From contig NZ_AP025739.1 in the NCBI RefSeq assembly GCF_003574315.2, forward strand, positions 1,240,001 through 1,304,000: 64,000 bases of DNA. Reading direction: 5' to 3'. Of the stretch, positions 19,003-27,664 are shown piece after piece. The notes under the pieces were generated by a model. The model saw only the letters and a list, made by a program, of their open reading frames with translations. It made no database searches and had not been told where the DNA came from. The DNA comes from Capsulimonas corticalis. GTDB taxonomy: Bacteria; Armatimonadota; Armatimonadia; Armatimonadales; Capsulimonadaceae. Both the position numbers and the translations under genes were made by a program. Position 1 is the first letter of the stretch; each line of letters begins with the position of its first letter.

Positions 19003-19446
19003 TTACCGGCGCTGGGTGAGAATCACGCCGACGAAGACGAGGATGACGCCGAGGAGGCGGGTGGCGGTCAGGGGGAATCGAGGGATGCCGAGGAGGCCGA
19101 AGTGGTCGAGGATCATGGCGCAGACGAGCTGGCCGAAAATGGAGATGACGACGACGCTGCCGGCGCCGATGCGCGGGAGGGCGATGACGGCGGCGCTCAC
19201 GATGAGCGCGCCGCAGAGGCCGCCGAGGTAGGCCCACCAGGGCGCCTCGGCGAGGCCCGCCAGACGCGGGCGACCGGTGACGCCGCAGAGGACGAGGATC
19301 AGCAGGGTCACGGCGCCGACGGCGAACGAGACCAGGGCGCTCATCAGCGGCGAGTCGACGGCGTTCTTGAGACGGCTATTAACAACCGATTGAAAGGGAA
19401 TGGCGGCCCCAGCAAGGGCGACAAGGGCGAAGATCCAGTTGCGCAT
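19003..19446 (-). CDS. DMT-type small membrane transporter, YdcZ/DUF606 family
   Basis: 147 residues with five hydrophobic segments and almost no soluble domain. The start MRNWIFALVALAGAAIPFQS, with VNSRLKNAVDSPLMSALVSF, and the final GVILVFVGVILTQRR are typical of the DUF606 (YdcZ) half-size members of the drug/metabolite transporter superfamily. These are thought to work as dimers of inverted halves. The usual fused or paired partner is absent next to it, so it may form homodimers. Substrate unknown. It shares strand with DUF4085 (31-base gap). Confidence 0.9.
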   Translation of the reverse strand: MRNWIFALVALAGAAIPFQSVVNSRLKNAVDSPLMSALVSFAVGAVTLLILVLCGVTGRPRLAGLAEAPWWAYLGGLCGALIVSAAVIALPRIGAGSVVVISIFGQLVCAMILDHFGLLGIPRFPLTATRLLGVILVFVGVILTQRR

Positions 19447-19477
19447 GGTGAGCTAGCGTTCCCCAATGGACGCCGCG

Positions 19478-19885
19478 TTAAACGCAAGGGTCAGGATAGC
19501 ATGCGCCGGCGTCGGATGATGCTGTATTCCGATGAGCGGGGGAAAACGGCGATCGGCCTTCCTGGATATTCGCAAGACGGGTGCGGATATTGCCGCTCAT
19601 CGCGATAGGAATACGCCGCCGGCGCAGCATTCCCTCATAGAGAATAACCGCATCCTGCGTGCGAAAGCCTTGCTCGTAAAGGTTCGCCAGCCGATACTGC
19701 GTTAACAACAAATAGGAGCTGCGGACCAAGTACAGGAAGTACTCCAGCCGTTCCAGGAGCGCGGTCGCCTTCAGAATATTTCCACGCGCGACGCAGTTGG
19801 CCGCCCGAGCGGAAAGCACATAGTAAAGAAACCGATCAATTCCGAGACATTTGAAGAGAATCGAGAGTGATATTAGTATTCTCAT
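19478..19885 (-). CDS. Shortened paralogue of the neighbouring TPR membrane protein
   Basis: 135 residues from the ATG at 19883-19885; an ATG 14 codons upstream is possible. The protein aligns without gaps to the first 120 residues or so of the gene at 19972: a hydrophobic N-terminal segment, then xATALLERLxxxxxxVRxxxxxLTQYRLANLYEQ against xIAILERLNK...LTRYRLAGLYAQ, then RTRLANIQEG against HLRLADCWEG. After that homology ends it runs into a short unrelated tail. It probably arose by tandem duplication followed by truncation, so it is either a decaying copy or a small membrane-anchored TPR protein. No function can be assigned. Confidence 0.65.
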   Translation of the reverse strand: MRILISLSILFKCLGIDRFLYYVLSARAANCVARGNILKATALLERLEYFLYLVRSSYLLLTQYRLANLYEQGFRTQDAVILYEGMLRRRRIPIAMSGNIRTRLANIQEGRSPFSPAHRNTASSDAGACYPDPCV

Positions 19886-19971
19886 GAGGAGCCCTTCGCT
19901 GATTGCGTGCATGAGGAATACCAACATTATACAATATGTTTACCAGGTTAATCAATTTCTCCGGGGAATCG

Positions 19972-21465
19972 TTATGAAAAGAGTTCGTCCAATTTGGCGT
20001 GCGCAAGGCGCGCGAAATGGGTGTCGATCTTCTGGTCGACCGCCTGGGTAAACGCCTCCCGCGCCGCCTGGGATTCGCCCAGGGCAAGCAGGGATTCGCC
20101 GAGGAAATAGTAGCCCTTCGGGAATTCGACGGGGTCGGGGATCATGGCGAGATACTGCCGCCAGAGGTCCCGGCTTTGTTCGTAGTCGCCGAGCAGATAG
20201 ACCGCGCGGGCGATCGATGCGGCGAGTGAGAGGGCCGTACCGCGATCGTGCGGGAATTTCGCGATATGGGATTCCAGAAAGGCGATCCCCTGCGCCGCCG
20301 CCGCACGCTTGCCCATCGATGCGTCGAGCCACGTGCGCAGGCTGTGACACCAGAGGCTCAGCTTCTCGTCGCACATAAACTCCCGCTCCGCCTTGCGCAG
20401 ATGCGGATCGGCCTCTTCCGGCCGGCCGGCGCCGAGCAGCGCGCGGGCGCGGCCGAGCGACACCACCGCCAGATTGCGCTGCTGGAGCGTTGGAACCCAG
20501 ATGCCGGGCGCATCCGCGCAGGCGTCGAACGCCTGAAGCGCGCCGTCGAAGTCCCCAATCGTCTCCAGACACTCGGCCTTGGACATATTCGCCGTGCGGC
20601 CCGCCTTGGCGCTCAGAGCGATGGCGCGGTCCACCGTTTCGATCGCCTCTACAAATCGCCCCTGGCGCTTATGGATGCTGGCGAGAAAGGCGAGCGCCTC
20701 AGCGGCGTCATCTTTGTTGTTCTTCGAAAGGGCGATCTCGTAACGCTGCTGCGAATGGTGCTCCGCCCGCGCGAAGTCGCCCATATTGCTGGTGGCGACC
20801 GCCGCCATGCCGTGGATGGAGGCCCCGACATCGCCCAGACATCGAGTCGTCGTCGCCTCGTCCGTCCACCGAATCACCTGGTCCATACGGCCCGCGTTGA
20901 ACGACGCCACGCAGAGATGCCCCAGGAAGATCGCGCGCGTGATCTTGTCGCTCAGGGGGGTCGCCGATAAACCCTGTTCGTACGCCACGCACGCCTCCGC
21001 GTACTTGTTCTCGCGCTCCAGCAGCATCCCCTCGGTCCGCCGGCTTGCAGGATCGGCCTCCGCCCGGTGCGCGCGGTCATGCGCCTCAAACCGCTCCGTG
21101 GCGGCGTCGGACGACAGTCCTAATCCCTCCCAGCAGTCGGCGAGGCGCAGATGGATATCGCCCTCCAGCGACGGCGTCAGCCGATGCTTGAGCAGCGATT
21201 GGTACAGGTCTACCGATTCGCGATACCGCTGCGCCTGCGCGTACAATCCCGCCAGCCGGTACCGAGTCAGAACCGACAAGCCCCCGCGCACCCAGAAGGT
21301 CAGCTTGTTGAGGCGCTCCAGAATCGCGATCCCCCGGTCAATCTCCCCTCGCGCCGCGAGGCGCTGGGCGTGGTGCGGTAAAAATGTAAAAACAAACCAC
21401 TCGCCGACCAGCAGCAAAGCCAGCAGCACCAGCGGCAGCGCCAGAGAGGACATCGACAGCTCCAT
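19972..21465 (-). CDS. Membrane-anchored tetratricopeptide-repeat protein
   Basis: 497 residues. One N-terminal hydrophobic segment (residues about 8-30, ALPLVLLALLLVGEWFVFTF) is followed by an all-helical body with about eight TPR-like repeats (for example RLAGLYAQAQRYRESVDLYQ, FLASIHKRQGRFVEAIETVD, YYFLGESLLALGESQAAREA). TPR arrays are protein-protein scaffolds; no partner can be read from context. The next gene downstream on the strand is its truncated paralogue. No clear ribosome-binding site precedes the ATG, and a second Met four codons in is an alternative start. Confidence 0.85.
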   Translation of the reverse strand: MELSMSSLALPLVLLALLLVGEWFVFTFLPHHAQRLAARGEIDRGIAILERLNKLTFWVRGGLSVLTRYRLAGLYAQAQRYRESVDLYQSLLKHRLTPSLEGDIHLRLADCWEGLGLSSDAATERFEAHDRAHRAEADPASRRTEGMLLERENKYAEACVAYEQGLSATPLSDKITRAIFLGHLCVASFNAGRMDQVIRWTDEATTTRCLGDVGASIHGMAAVATSNMGDFARAEHHSQQRYEIALSKNNKDDAAEALAFLASIHKRQGRFVEAIETVDRAIALSAKAGRTANMSKAECLETIGDFDGALQAFDACADAPGIWVPTLQQRNLAVVSLGRARALLGAGRPEEADPHLRKAEREFMCDEKLSLWCHSLRTWLDASMGKRAAAAQGIAFLESHIAKFPHDRGTALSLAASIARAVYLLGDYEQSRDLWRQYLAMIPDPVEFPKGYYFLGESLLALGESQAAREAFTQAVDQKIDTHFARLAHAKLDELFS

Positions 21466-21634
21466 CTGCGGAGAATAGGAAACAAATCAGTATACCACGG
21501 GTTTCCTCCTCGCTTCCGTTATGGGAATAACCGGAATTCCACGCAATAACAGCCCCAGCCGCACAACCACTGCGCGAAGCGCATGTCTACGTCAAAAAGG
21601 GCGAGATGATTGAGAGGATGGAGTAAGTCGCTTC

Positions 21635-22090
21635 TCACTTCCCATACCTCGAAATATGCTCCGCGCGCTGGCGCTGGTACTCTGGGTCGTCCCGCACGCC
21701 TTGCCAGATCTCGTAAAAGATTTGAGCGGATTGGGCTTTTTCGCTGGTCGCCCAGTCTTTCGCTTGCGGCGCTATTTCGCCCTGGACATATTTGCGGCCG
21801 CTGGGATGGTTGGCGTAGCGGCGGGCGCGCGTGTAGCCCATTTGGAGGAATTTCCGGGCCATATCCATGCCGACAAAATCGTTCGCGGCTTTGTATCGAA
21901 GGAAAAGAGCGTGAATCTCGGCGGAGGATTTTTGGGCGATCTCGGGGGTTTTGAAGCGCCAGTGCGGGAGGATTTCGGATTTGTAGGGCTCCACCATCAA
22001 AACGCCCTGTTCGCCGACGCCGACTCGGTACAGCTCGGGATGCTCGCGGAAGTCGATGGTTTTATAGTCCAGGGAATAGTCAAAGCTCAT
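21635..22090 (-). CDS. DUF4385 family protein
   Basis: 151 residues. The opening FDYSLDYKTIDFREHPELYR, then VGVGEQGVLMVEPYKSEILP and HWRFKTPEIA are the conserved core of DUF4385 as I know it. It is small, soluble and Arg/Tyr-rich, of unknown function. It overlaps the photolyase stop by four bases, so it is translationally coupled to it; a link to DNA repair or light response is suggested by context only. Confidence 0.85.
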   Translation of the reverse strand: MSFDYSLDYKTIDFREHPELYRVGVGEQGVLMVEPYKSEILPHWRFKTPEIAQKSSAEIHALFLRYKAANDFVGMDMARKFLQMGYTRARRYANHPSGRKYVQGEIAPQAKDWATSEKAQSAQIFYEIWQGVRDDPEYQRQRAEHISRYGK

Positions 22091-23439
22091 GGAAGATTGT
22101 CTACGTAGTCGATATAGGCCTGGACATCGAACTTGCGCTCGCAGCCTCTGCGGTTCATATAGCGGACTTTGCCGAAGATAGGCCGCTCCATCCAGGGACG
22201 GTCGTGCAGGCCGGCGATCGACCAGAGGAGATTGGCGTACCCGTTCGGGTCGCGTCCATCAAGAAAGTATTTGTCGTTGAGGAAGATCGCATGCGCCAGG
22301 GCCTCTTCGGGCGTCGCGGTCCATTCCAGGATCTTTTTGGACCAGTACATTCGCATATACCCATGCATCTTGCCCCGATACACCATCTCGCGCTGCGCGG
22401 CGTTCCAGAGATCGTCGTGCGTCCGCGCAGTTTCGAGTTGCTCCAAGGTGTAGAGAAACGGACGAGGATCGGCGCGGTGGTCGTCCAGAGTCTTGCGCGG
22501 CCAGTTAGTCGCTCCGTCCAGCGTGTCGTAGTGGTCGTTGTACAGGCAGTAGTTGTCCGTCAGCTCCCGGCGCACAAGCAGCTCGTCTAGAAAGGCGGCT
22601 TTGTCTTCATCCGCGGCGTTGCTTTTCGGGACCTCTAATGCAAGCCGCTGTGGCGCGATGTGCCCGAAGTGCAGGTAGGGGGAGAGATCGGATTGTCCCG
22701 GCTGGCCCGGGATATTTCGCTTCTCGGCATACCCTCGGAAGCGATGGGTGAGGAAGGATTCCAAAGCGGCGTGCGCCGCGATTTCACCGCCGACGATCCA
22801 TGAAACCTCAGGCACATCCTCGTTCACGCGCAGCGAGGCGCGCGCGGAGTCCCAATCGATGGGATCGCAGTCGTGCGGCCATGCGGCAGCCTGGCGCTCG
22901 ACGGACGGGAATTCTTCGAGATAAGCCGGCCACAGCTTGCGCAGCTTGTGACGGATCGTGTACGCCCCGGCCTCTTGTTTGGGCGACGCCTCCCAGGCGG
23001 GGACGACGTTGTGCGCATCGACTTCAAACATCGGAACGCTCACTTGCTCGGCGACGCGCGTCTTCCAATGGCGAGGCGTTTTGAGCGGAAGAAAATCGGC
23101 GAAGACCGCGCCAACATCCCATCGCTTCACGCACTCTAAAATCCGCGCTTCGGGATCGCCCATAAGCAAGTAAAAGGGAATGCCGAGCTCACGCAGCCCA
23201 CGCTCCACGTCTTGAAGGCCGCGCAGCATAAAGCCGTATTGACGGATCGTGGCGCCCAGGTACACAGGGACAAGCATAAAGACGACAACTAGCGGGACGC
23301 CATGCGCTTGCGCTGTCTCCTGCGCGGCGAGGAGGGTCCAGTTGTCCTGGACGCGGTGTTCGCGCCCCATCCAATAAAGAATGGAGCCGCCGCCGGCGTA
23401 CTCGTGTGAGTTGAAGCGCCGGATGCGCTTGGGGTTCAT
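22087..23439 (-). CDS. phr: Deoxyribodipyrimidine photolyase, class II
   Basis: 450 residues from the ATG at 23437-23439; a TTG 15 codons upstream is in frame but less likely. A flavin enzyme that splits UV-induced cyclobutane pyrimidine dimers using light. The N-terminal Rossmann-like antenna domain (ILYWMGREHRVQDNWTLLAA) and the C-terminal FAD-binding helical domain are both present. Class II hallmarks include LYNDHYDTLDGATNWPRKTL, MVYRGKMHGYMRMYWSKKIL and FLDGRDPNGYANLLWSIAGL. It is followed by, and coupled to, the DUF4385 gene. Fits an organism exposed to sunlight. Confidence 0.95.
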   Translation of the reverse strand: MNPKRIRRFNSHEYAGGGSILYWMGREHRVQDNWTLLAAQETAQAHGVPLVVVFMLVPVYLGATIRQYGFMLRGLQDVERGLRELGIPFYLLMGDPEARILECVKRWDVGAVFADFLPLKTPRHWKTRVAEQVSVPMFEVDAHNVVPAWEASPKQEAGAYTIRHKLRKLWPAYLEEFPSVERQAAAWPHDCDPIDWDSARASLRVNEDVPEVSWIVGGEIAAHAALESFLTHRFRGYAEKRNIPGQPGQSDLSPYLHFGHIAPQRLALEVPKSNAADEDKAAFLDELLVRRELTDNYCLYNDHYDTLDGATNWPRKTLDDHRADPRPFLYTLEQLETARTHDDLWNAAQREMVYRGKMHGYMRMYWSKKILEWTATPEEALAHAIFLNDKYFLDGRDPNGYANLLWSIAGLHDRPWMERPIFGKVRYMNRRGCERKFDVQAYIDYVDNLP

Positions 23440-23481
23440 ATAGGTTCGATTTCTAAGCCGGTCGGCTGGGGAGAAACGGCG

Positions 23482-23528
23482 CAAGCGCCGCCGCGTTATT
23501 CGTGAAGAATAACGCTGGACGGCGCTTG
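23482..23528 (-). terminator. Two-part stem-loop after the sugar ABC operon
   Basis: Nested inverted repeats, CAAGCGCCG (23482-23490) with CGGCGCTTG (23520-23528), and inside them GCGTTATTC (23493-23501) with GAATAACGC (23507-23515). It lies 28 bases beyond the stop of the binding-protein gene. The T-run is weak, so it may be a terminator or an mRNA-stabilising hairpin. Confidence 0.6.
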
Positions 23529-23556
23529 CTTGTTCCCAGCGAGACAGCGGCTGAAT

Positions 23557-24933
23557 TTACGACCAGTTCGGCGTGTATTTCTTGCCCGTAACCTGCTCGT
23601 ACTTCTTTTGCAGGTCGGGGCGGCGCTCAAGGTTCGTACGGATCTGCTGGTTGATCTGAGCCGTCAGGGCTTTCATGGCCTGGGCGGGAGTCATAAGCTG
23701 GTTCTCCACCTTGCCCATATAATCCCCATACCAACGGCTGCTGACCGACGCATCGATAAAAGGGCTGTACCGAAAGGGCTTGGCGCTGTTGATCGCCTCA
23801 ACAAACGCCTCGTGAAACGAGGGGTCGGGAACGACATCGGTGACCAGTGCTTTTCCGCTGGAAGCGAGCTTTGGGTTCGGGGGCAGCGAATCGCCGTCGT
23901 CCACAATGATCTTGCTGTACTGCGGGCTCGCGAGATACTGTAGGAACTTCAGCGCATCCCGCCAGTGCGGGCTTTTGGCGTTGACGCCCACCGCGCGCGC
24001 GCCGCAGGAAACGCCGCTGGGTCGATTGCCGACGCGCGGCATCGGCACGGCTCCGAGATGGCCCATCAGGTCCGGGTAATTGGGAAGGGAGCAGATGAAC
24101 CAGCGCCCCGTATCGATCATGGCCGCCTTGCCGCCCGAGAAGATCGTCATTCCGCCCGATCCCCAGCCGCCCTGGGCGGACATGTTCGACGCCTCCATCG
24201 GAGTTGGGATGACCTTGGACTTGTACATCATATCGTAATACTGCTGCACCGCCGCAACCACCTGCGGAGAATCGAACGCCGCGTGCAGGCCATCCGGCTC
24301 AAAATACTGGCCGCCATTCCCTACGATAAAGTCGTTGACGATTCCGGTTCCGCCGGTATTGGCGAACGGGATATCCGAATTGCCGCTTTTCGACGGATTC
24401 TTTTGCAGCTGCTGGCAGACACGCACAAAATCGTCCTGGGTCCAACCGGGCTTGGGATACGGCACGCCGTGATCGTCGAAGATCCGCTTGTTGTAGATAA
24501 TCGCATTCACGGAGACATTGGCCGGGAACGAATATTGCTTTCCGCCCACCATCAGCGCATCCTGAACAGCCGGGTAGGTGTGCGACGGATCGAAATCCAT
24601 CTGCTTGGCGTAGGGCGTAAGATCCAGCAGGATTCCCGATTCCACCATGGACTGGGTCGTGTCGGCGGTGATGTCGATGACGTCCGCGCCCGACCCCGTC
24701 GCGCACTGGACGATGACCTTGGTCGGATCGCCGCTGGCGTTGGGGTCGACCGCGACGGCGGTCGTGGGGAACATCGCCCCAAACGCGCCGACCTGCACGA
24801 CGCGCGCCGGGTTCGGGTCCGTCGCCCAGCGCAGATGCACTTTGCCGTCATCCTTCGGCCGCACCATCGTCGCCTCGGCCACCGCATACATCGCCGCGAA
24901 CAGCACGGCGCAGATGATAAAGATATTCTTCAT
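23557..24933 (-). CDS. Sugar ABC transporter, substrate-binding protein
   Basis: 458 residues with an N-terminal export segment (MKNIFIICAVLFAAMYAVAEA); no lipobox cysteine at a usual distance. Family 1 extracellular solute-binding fold: VHLRWATDPN, SGADVIDITADTTQSMVESG (recognition of the domain I edge), PANVSVNAIIYNKRIFDDHG, WGSGGMTIFSGGKAAMIDTG. The C terminus has TPAQAMKALTAQINQQI, typical of this family. It is the last gene of a three-gene importer operon and probably delivers an oligosaccharide to the permeases encoded upstream. The ligand is unknown. Confidence 0.92.
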   Translation of the reverse strand: MKNIFIICAVLFAAMYAVAEATMVRPKDDGKVHLRWATDPNPARVVQVGAFGAMFPTTAVAVDPNASGDPTKVIVQCATGSGADVIDITADTTQSMVESGILLDLTPYAKQMDFDPSHTYPAVQDALMVGGKQYSFPANVSVNAIIYNKRIFDDHGVPYPKPGWTQDDFVRVCQQLQKNPSKSGNSDIPFANTGGTGIVNDFIVGNGGQYFEPDGLHAAFDSPQVVAAVQQYYDMMYKSKVIPTPMEASNMSAQGGWGSGGMTIFSGGKAAMIDTGRWFICSLPNYPDLMGHLGAVPMPRVGNRPSGVSCGARAVGVNAKSPHWRDALKFLQYLASPQYSKIIVDDGDSLPPNPKLASSGKALVTDVVPDPSFHEAFVEAINSAKPFRYSPFIDASVSSRWYGDYMGKVENQLMTPAQAMKALTAQINQQIRTNLERRPDLQKKYEQVTGKKYTPNWS

Positions 24934-24948
24934 CGTTTTCTTTCCAAC

Positions 24949-25815
24949 CTAACCCTTCACGCCGCCGAGCTGCAAGCCGCTGACCAGATATTTCTGGAAG
25001 ATGGTGAAGACGATGATCAGGGGCGCGACATTCATCACGGTCGCCGCCATAATCAGCTCCGTCTGCTGCCCGTAACTGGTGTCCAGCGAAAGCATACCCA
25101 CCGACATCGGAAACATCTGCGCGTCGTTGAGCATGATCAGCGGCCAGAAGAACGACTGGTAGCTGCCCAGGAAAGTCATGACCGTCAGCGCGATCAGGCC
25201 CGGACGGGCGAGCGGCATCACGACATCCCAGAAGATCTGCCAGTGGTTGGCGCCGTCGATCGTCGCCGCCTCGTCCAGCGCCGGAGACACCGACATCATG
25301 AACTGGCGCAGCAGGAACGTTCCAAAGGCGCTGAACGCCGCCGGGATAATCAGGCCATGGTAAGTGTTAATAAAACTCAGCGAGACCATGGCCTGGAAAT
25401 TGGGAATCATCAGGACGACGCCGGGGATCATCATGGTCGCCAAATACAGCATGAAGACCTGATCCCTCCCCCTCCATTTGATCCGCGCGAAGGCGTACGC
25501 CGCCAGCGCGCTCGTCAGAACTTGCAGCAGCGTCGTGCCGAAAGCCATGAACACGGAGTTGAAGTACCAGCGTCCGAAGTGAAGGTCGAGCTTCTTCTTC
25601 TGGACCGGGTCCTCCTGCAAATTGAGCACGATCGGATAGTTATGCGATGTGGCGTGCAGCGGCACGATCTGCGGCTGCTCCACTTCGACGCGGGGCTTGA
25701 AGGAGGCGCTCACCATCCACACAAACGGCATCGAGATCATGAGGCCCAGCACCGAAAGCAGGGCGAGGCGCCACACCAGCGACGAGCGGCGGCGCGCCGC
25801 GAAGTCTTTGTTCAT
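24949..25815 (-). CDS. Sugar ABC transporter permease, MalG type
   Basis: 288 residues with six predicted membrane helices. The cytoplasmic EAA loop that docks the ATPase is EAATIDGANHWQIFWDVVMP. A periplasmic loop of about 60 residues follows helix 1, as in MalG-like proteins. The C terminus FQKYLVSGLQLGGVKG is the usual family ending. It sits 15 bases upstream of the binding-protein gene and 31 bases downstream of the other permease. No ATPase gene is in the operon, so a shared MsmX/UgpC-like ATPase elsewhere must energise it. Confidence 0.94.
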   Translation of the reverse strand: MNKDFAARRRSSLVWRLALLSVLGLMISMPFVWMVSASFKPRVEVEQPQIVPLHATSHNYPIVLNLQEDPVQKKKLDLHFGRWYFNSVFMAFGTTLLQVLTSALAAYAFARIKWRGRDQVFMLYLATMMIPGVVLMIPNFQAMVSLSFINTYHGLIIPAAFSAFGTFLLRQFMMSVSPALDEAATIDGANHWQIFWDVVMPLARPGLIALTVMTFLGSYQSFFWPLIMLNDAQMFPMSVGMLSLDTSYGQQTELIMAATVMNVAPLIIVFTIFQKYLVSGLQLGGVKG

Positions 25816-25846
25816 TAGTCTTAAAATCCTTGAGTTCCGGGACGCG

Positions 25847-27367
25847 TCAATCGACTTCGAGGCCCTTGCCGAACTTCCAGTTGAGCGCCGTGGCGGCGAA
25901 GACGATCGCGAAGAGGATCCAGGAAATCGCCGAGGCGTATCCCATGTCCAGGTCCTGGAACGCCTTGTTGTAAATGTAATAGCTCAGCGTCGTGGTCGAT
26001 CCGGCCGGGCCGCCGCTGGTCATAACGCGGGCCTGCTCGAAGCCGCCCTGCAAACCACCGATGATGCTGGTGATCGTGATGAAGAACGTCGTCGGCGCCA
26101 GCTGCGGCCACGTCACATGGCGGAACCGCGCCCACGGGCCGGCGCCGTCGATCTCGGCGGCCTCGGTCAGCTCCTTGGGAACGTTCGACAGGCCGGCGAG
26201 GTAGAGCAGCATGCTCGTGCCGCCGATGCCGGTCCAGACGCCCATGATCACCAGCGCGGGCTTGGCCCAGGTGACGTCGCCCAGCCATTGCGGCGCTTCC
26301 GCGTGGATACCCAGCACATGGAAGATCGCATTCAGGCCGATGTTGATCGGCCCGGTCTTGGGGTTGTAAAGGGCTTTCCAGAGGATCATCAAGGCGACGC
26401 CCGCCGTGAAGGTCGGCAGGTAGAACAGCGTCCGGAAGGCCACGACATTGAAGCCGATCCCGAGCGCCGCGACCAGCCAGAACAATCCGATCGCCAATCC
26501 GAGGTTGGGATTGCCCTGCGTCCAGATGACGCCCCCCATGATCAGTCCCAGAACGACCATGATCGTCGCGCCGATCAGCCGCTGTCCCTTTTCGCCGGTC
26601 GGCAAGTCTTCATGCAGCAGCAGGGCCAGCGCCAGCGATCCGGCGATGCCGAAGGGGATGCCGATCATCAGGAAGATGGTGTTGTAGAAGAACTGCCAGA
26701 AGTAAGGATCGCGCGGCTGGTAGGCGCTGGTCATGGAGCCGGACAGCTCCCAGAGACCGAAGGCGCCGGCCGCGAGCACCGCGCCCGGGATCGCGCCCCG
26801 CCCGAACTCCCAGGGAGCGTCCTTGGCGGCCATGCTCCAGCCGCAGATCAGCGCGGCGACGCCGCCCAGGATCACGCCCTGGCCGGAATCCGCGCCGTGC
26901 AGGGCCGCGACGGCGCCCAGTCCCGCAAACCCCACTCCCGCCGCCGCAAGCACGACGCCGCCGAGGCGAATGCCGCGCCACTGCGCCATGTTCGCCCAGA
27001 GCGCGCCCACAAGGGCGGCGATCACCGCAAAGGCGCACACGAAGAAACCGGCGAGCACCGCCGGAGCCCCCGCGCCGACAGAGTTGACGGCCAGGAGGTC
27101 GGTGAAATTGCGCAGGCCCACATACTCGAACTTGACGGCGGGCTTGAGCGACCAGTTGGTGAAGGACATCCAGAGCGAGAAAATCACCGGGAAGAAGGTG
27201 AACGCCAGGAAACCAATCAAGTTGGGCAGCAAAAATGCGAGCGCCGCCAGGATCGCGGACCGCTCGCGCCGGCCGGTCCCGCCGCCGCGCGTGGTCGTCT
27301 TTTCCTTGGCCTTAGCCCTGGGCGCCAGCGGCGCCGAGTGTTTGTGTTCGACTTGTTGAAAATTCAT
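25847..27367 (-). CDS. Sugar ABC transporter permease, MalF type, with extra membrane segments
   Basis: 506 residues from the ATG at 27365-27367; upstream codons look non-coding. Helix 1 (ILAALAFLLPNLIGFLAFTF) and the EAA loop (EAAEIDGAGPWARFRHVTWP) are classical. About 200 residues more than the roughly 300 usual for MalF-like permeases lie between helix 1 and the core. They include hydrophobic stretches such as VLAGFFVCAFAVIAALVGAL, GGVVLAAAGVGFAGLGAVAA and GATIMVVLGLIMGGVIW. This points to an added membrane bundle or duplicated helices rather than a soluble loop. First gene of the operon; a perfect 15-bp palindrome lies just upstream. Confidence 0.9.
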   Translation of the reverse strand: MNFQQVEHKHSAPLAPRAKAKEKTTTRGGGTGRRERSAILAALAFLLPNLIGFLAFTFFPVIFSLWMSFTNWSLKPAVKFEYVGLRNFTDLLAVNSVGAGAPAVLAGFFVCAFAVIAALVGALWANMAQWRGIRLGGVVLAAAGVGFAGLGAVAALHGADSGQGVILGGVAALICGWSMAAKDAPWEFGRGAIPGAVLAAGAFGLWELSGSMTSAYQPRDPYFWQFFYNTIFLMIGIPFGIAGSLALALLLHEDLPTGEKGQRLIGATIMVVLGLIMGGVIWTQGNPNLGLAIGLFWLVAALGIGFNVVAFRTLFYLPTFTAGVALMILWKALYNPKTGPINIGLNAIFHVLGIHAEAPQWLGDVTWAKPALVIMGVWTGIGGTSMLLYLAGLSNVPKELTEAAEIDGAGPWARFRHVTWPQLAPTTFFITITSIIGGLQGGFEQARVMTSGGPAGSTTTLSYYIYNKAFQDLDMGYASAISWILFAIVFAATALNWKFGKGLEVD

Positions 27368-27387
27368 ACTGTGTTTTCCAGTCGCAG

Positions 27388-27402
27388 TTCCAACCGTTGG
27401 AA
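27388..27402. promoter_or_regulatory. Perfect palindrome, candidate operator of the sugar ABC operon
   Basis: TTCCAACCGTTGGAA, a 15-bp palindrome with an odd centre, 20 bases upstream of the MalF-type start codon. The surrounding 298-base gap (27368-27664) is AT-rich and contains repeated AACCAAAA runs. No gene is seen in it. The palindrome differs from the CGTAAACGTTTACG family of the right-hand region, so a different regulator is expected. Confidence 0.5.
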
Positions 27403-27664
27403 TGCGTTTACTTGAACCGCCCCTTCGCGGCGCGGCAACCAAAATCGCGATGGTCTCATCAGCCAAACAAAACCAAAATAAACCAAAAACAGCAATAGTC
27501 GCAATAAGATTTTCGCAAATCCGAAATGATGGGTTTTGGCGTGCTTTGAGGATTTTTTTCGCGCGCTTTAACGCTCCACCTCAATAGTATTGCACAAGAA
27601 ACCACGATTTTCCTTGTATTTTTTATGGTTTCATTCGGTTTTGAATGGGCTTAGGTATGCGCGT

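Noticed and set aside
23965-25818. Plus-strand frame of about 600 codons opposite the ABC importer genes
   Set aside because: His/Arg/Asp-rich translation typical of an antisense frame; the minus strand has the real permease and binding-protein motifs.
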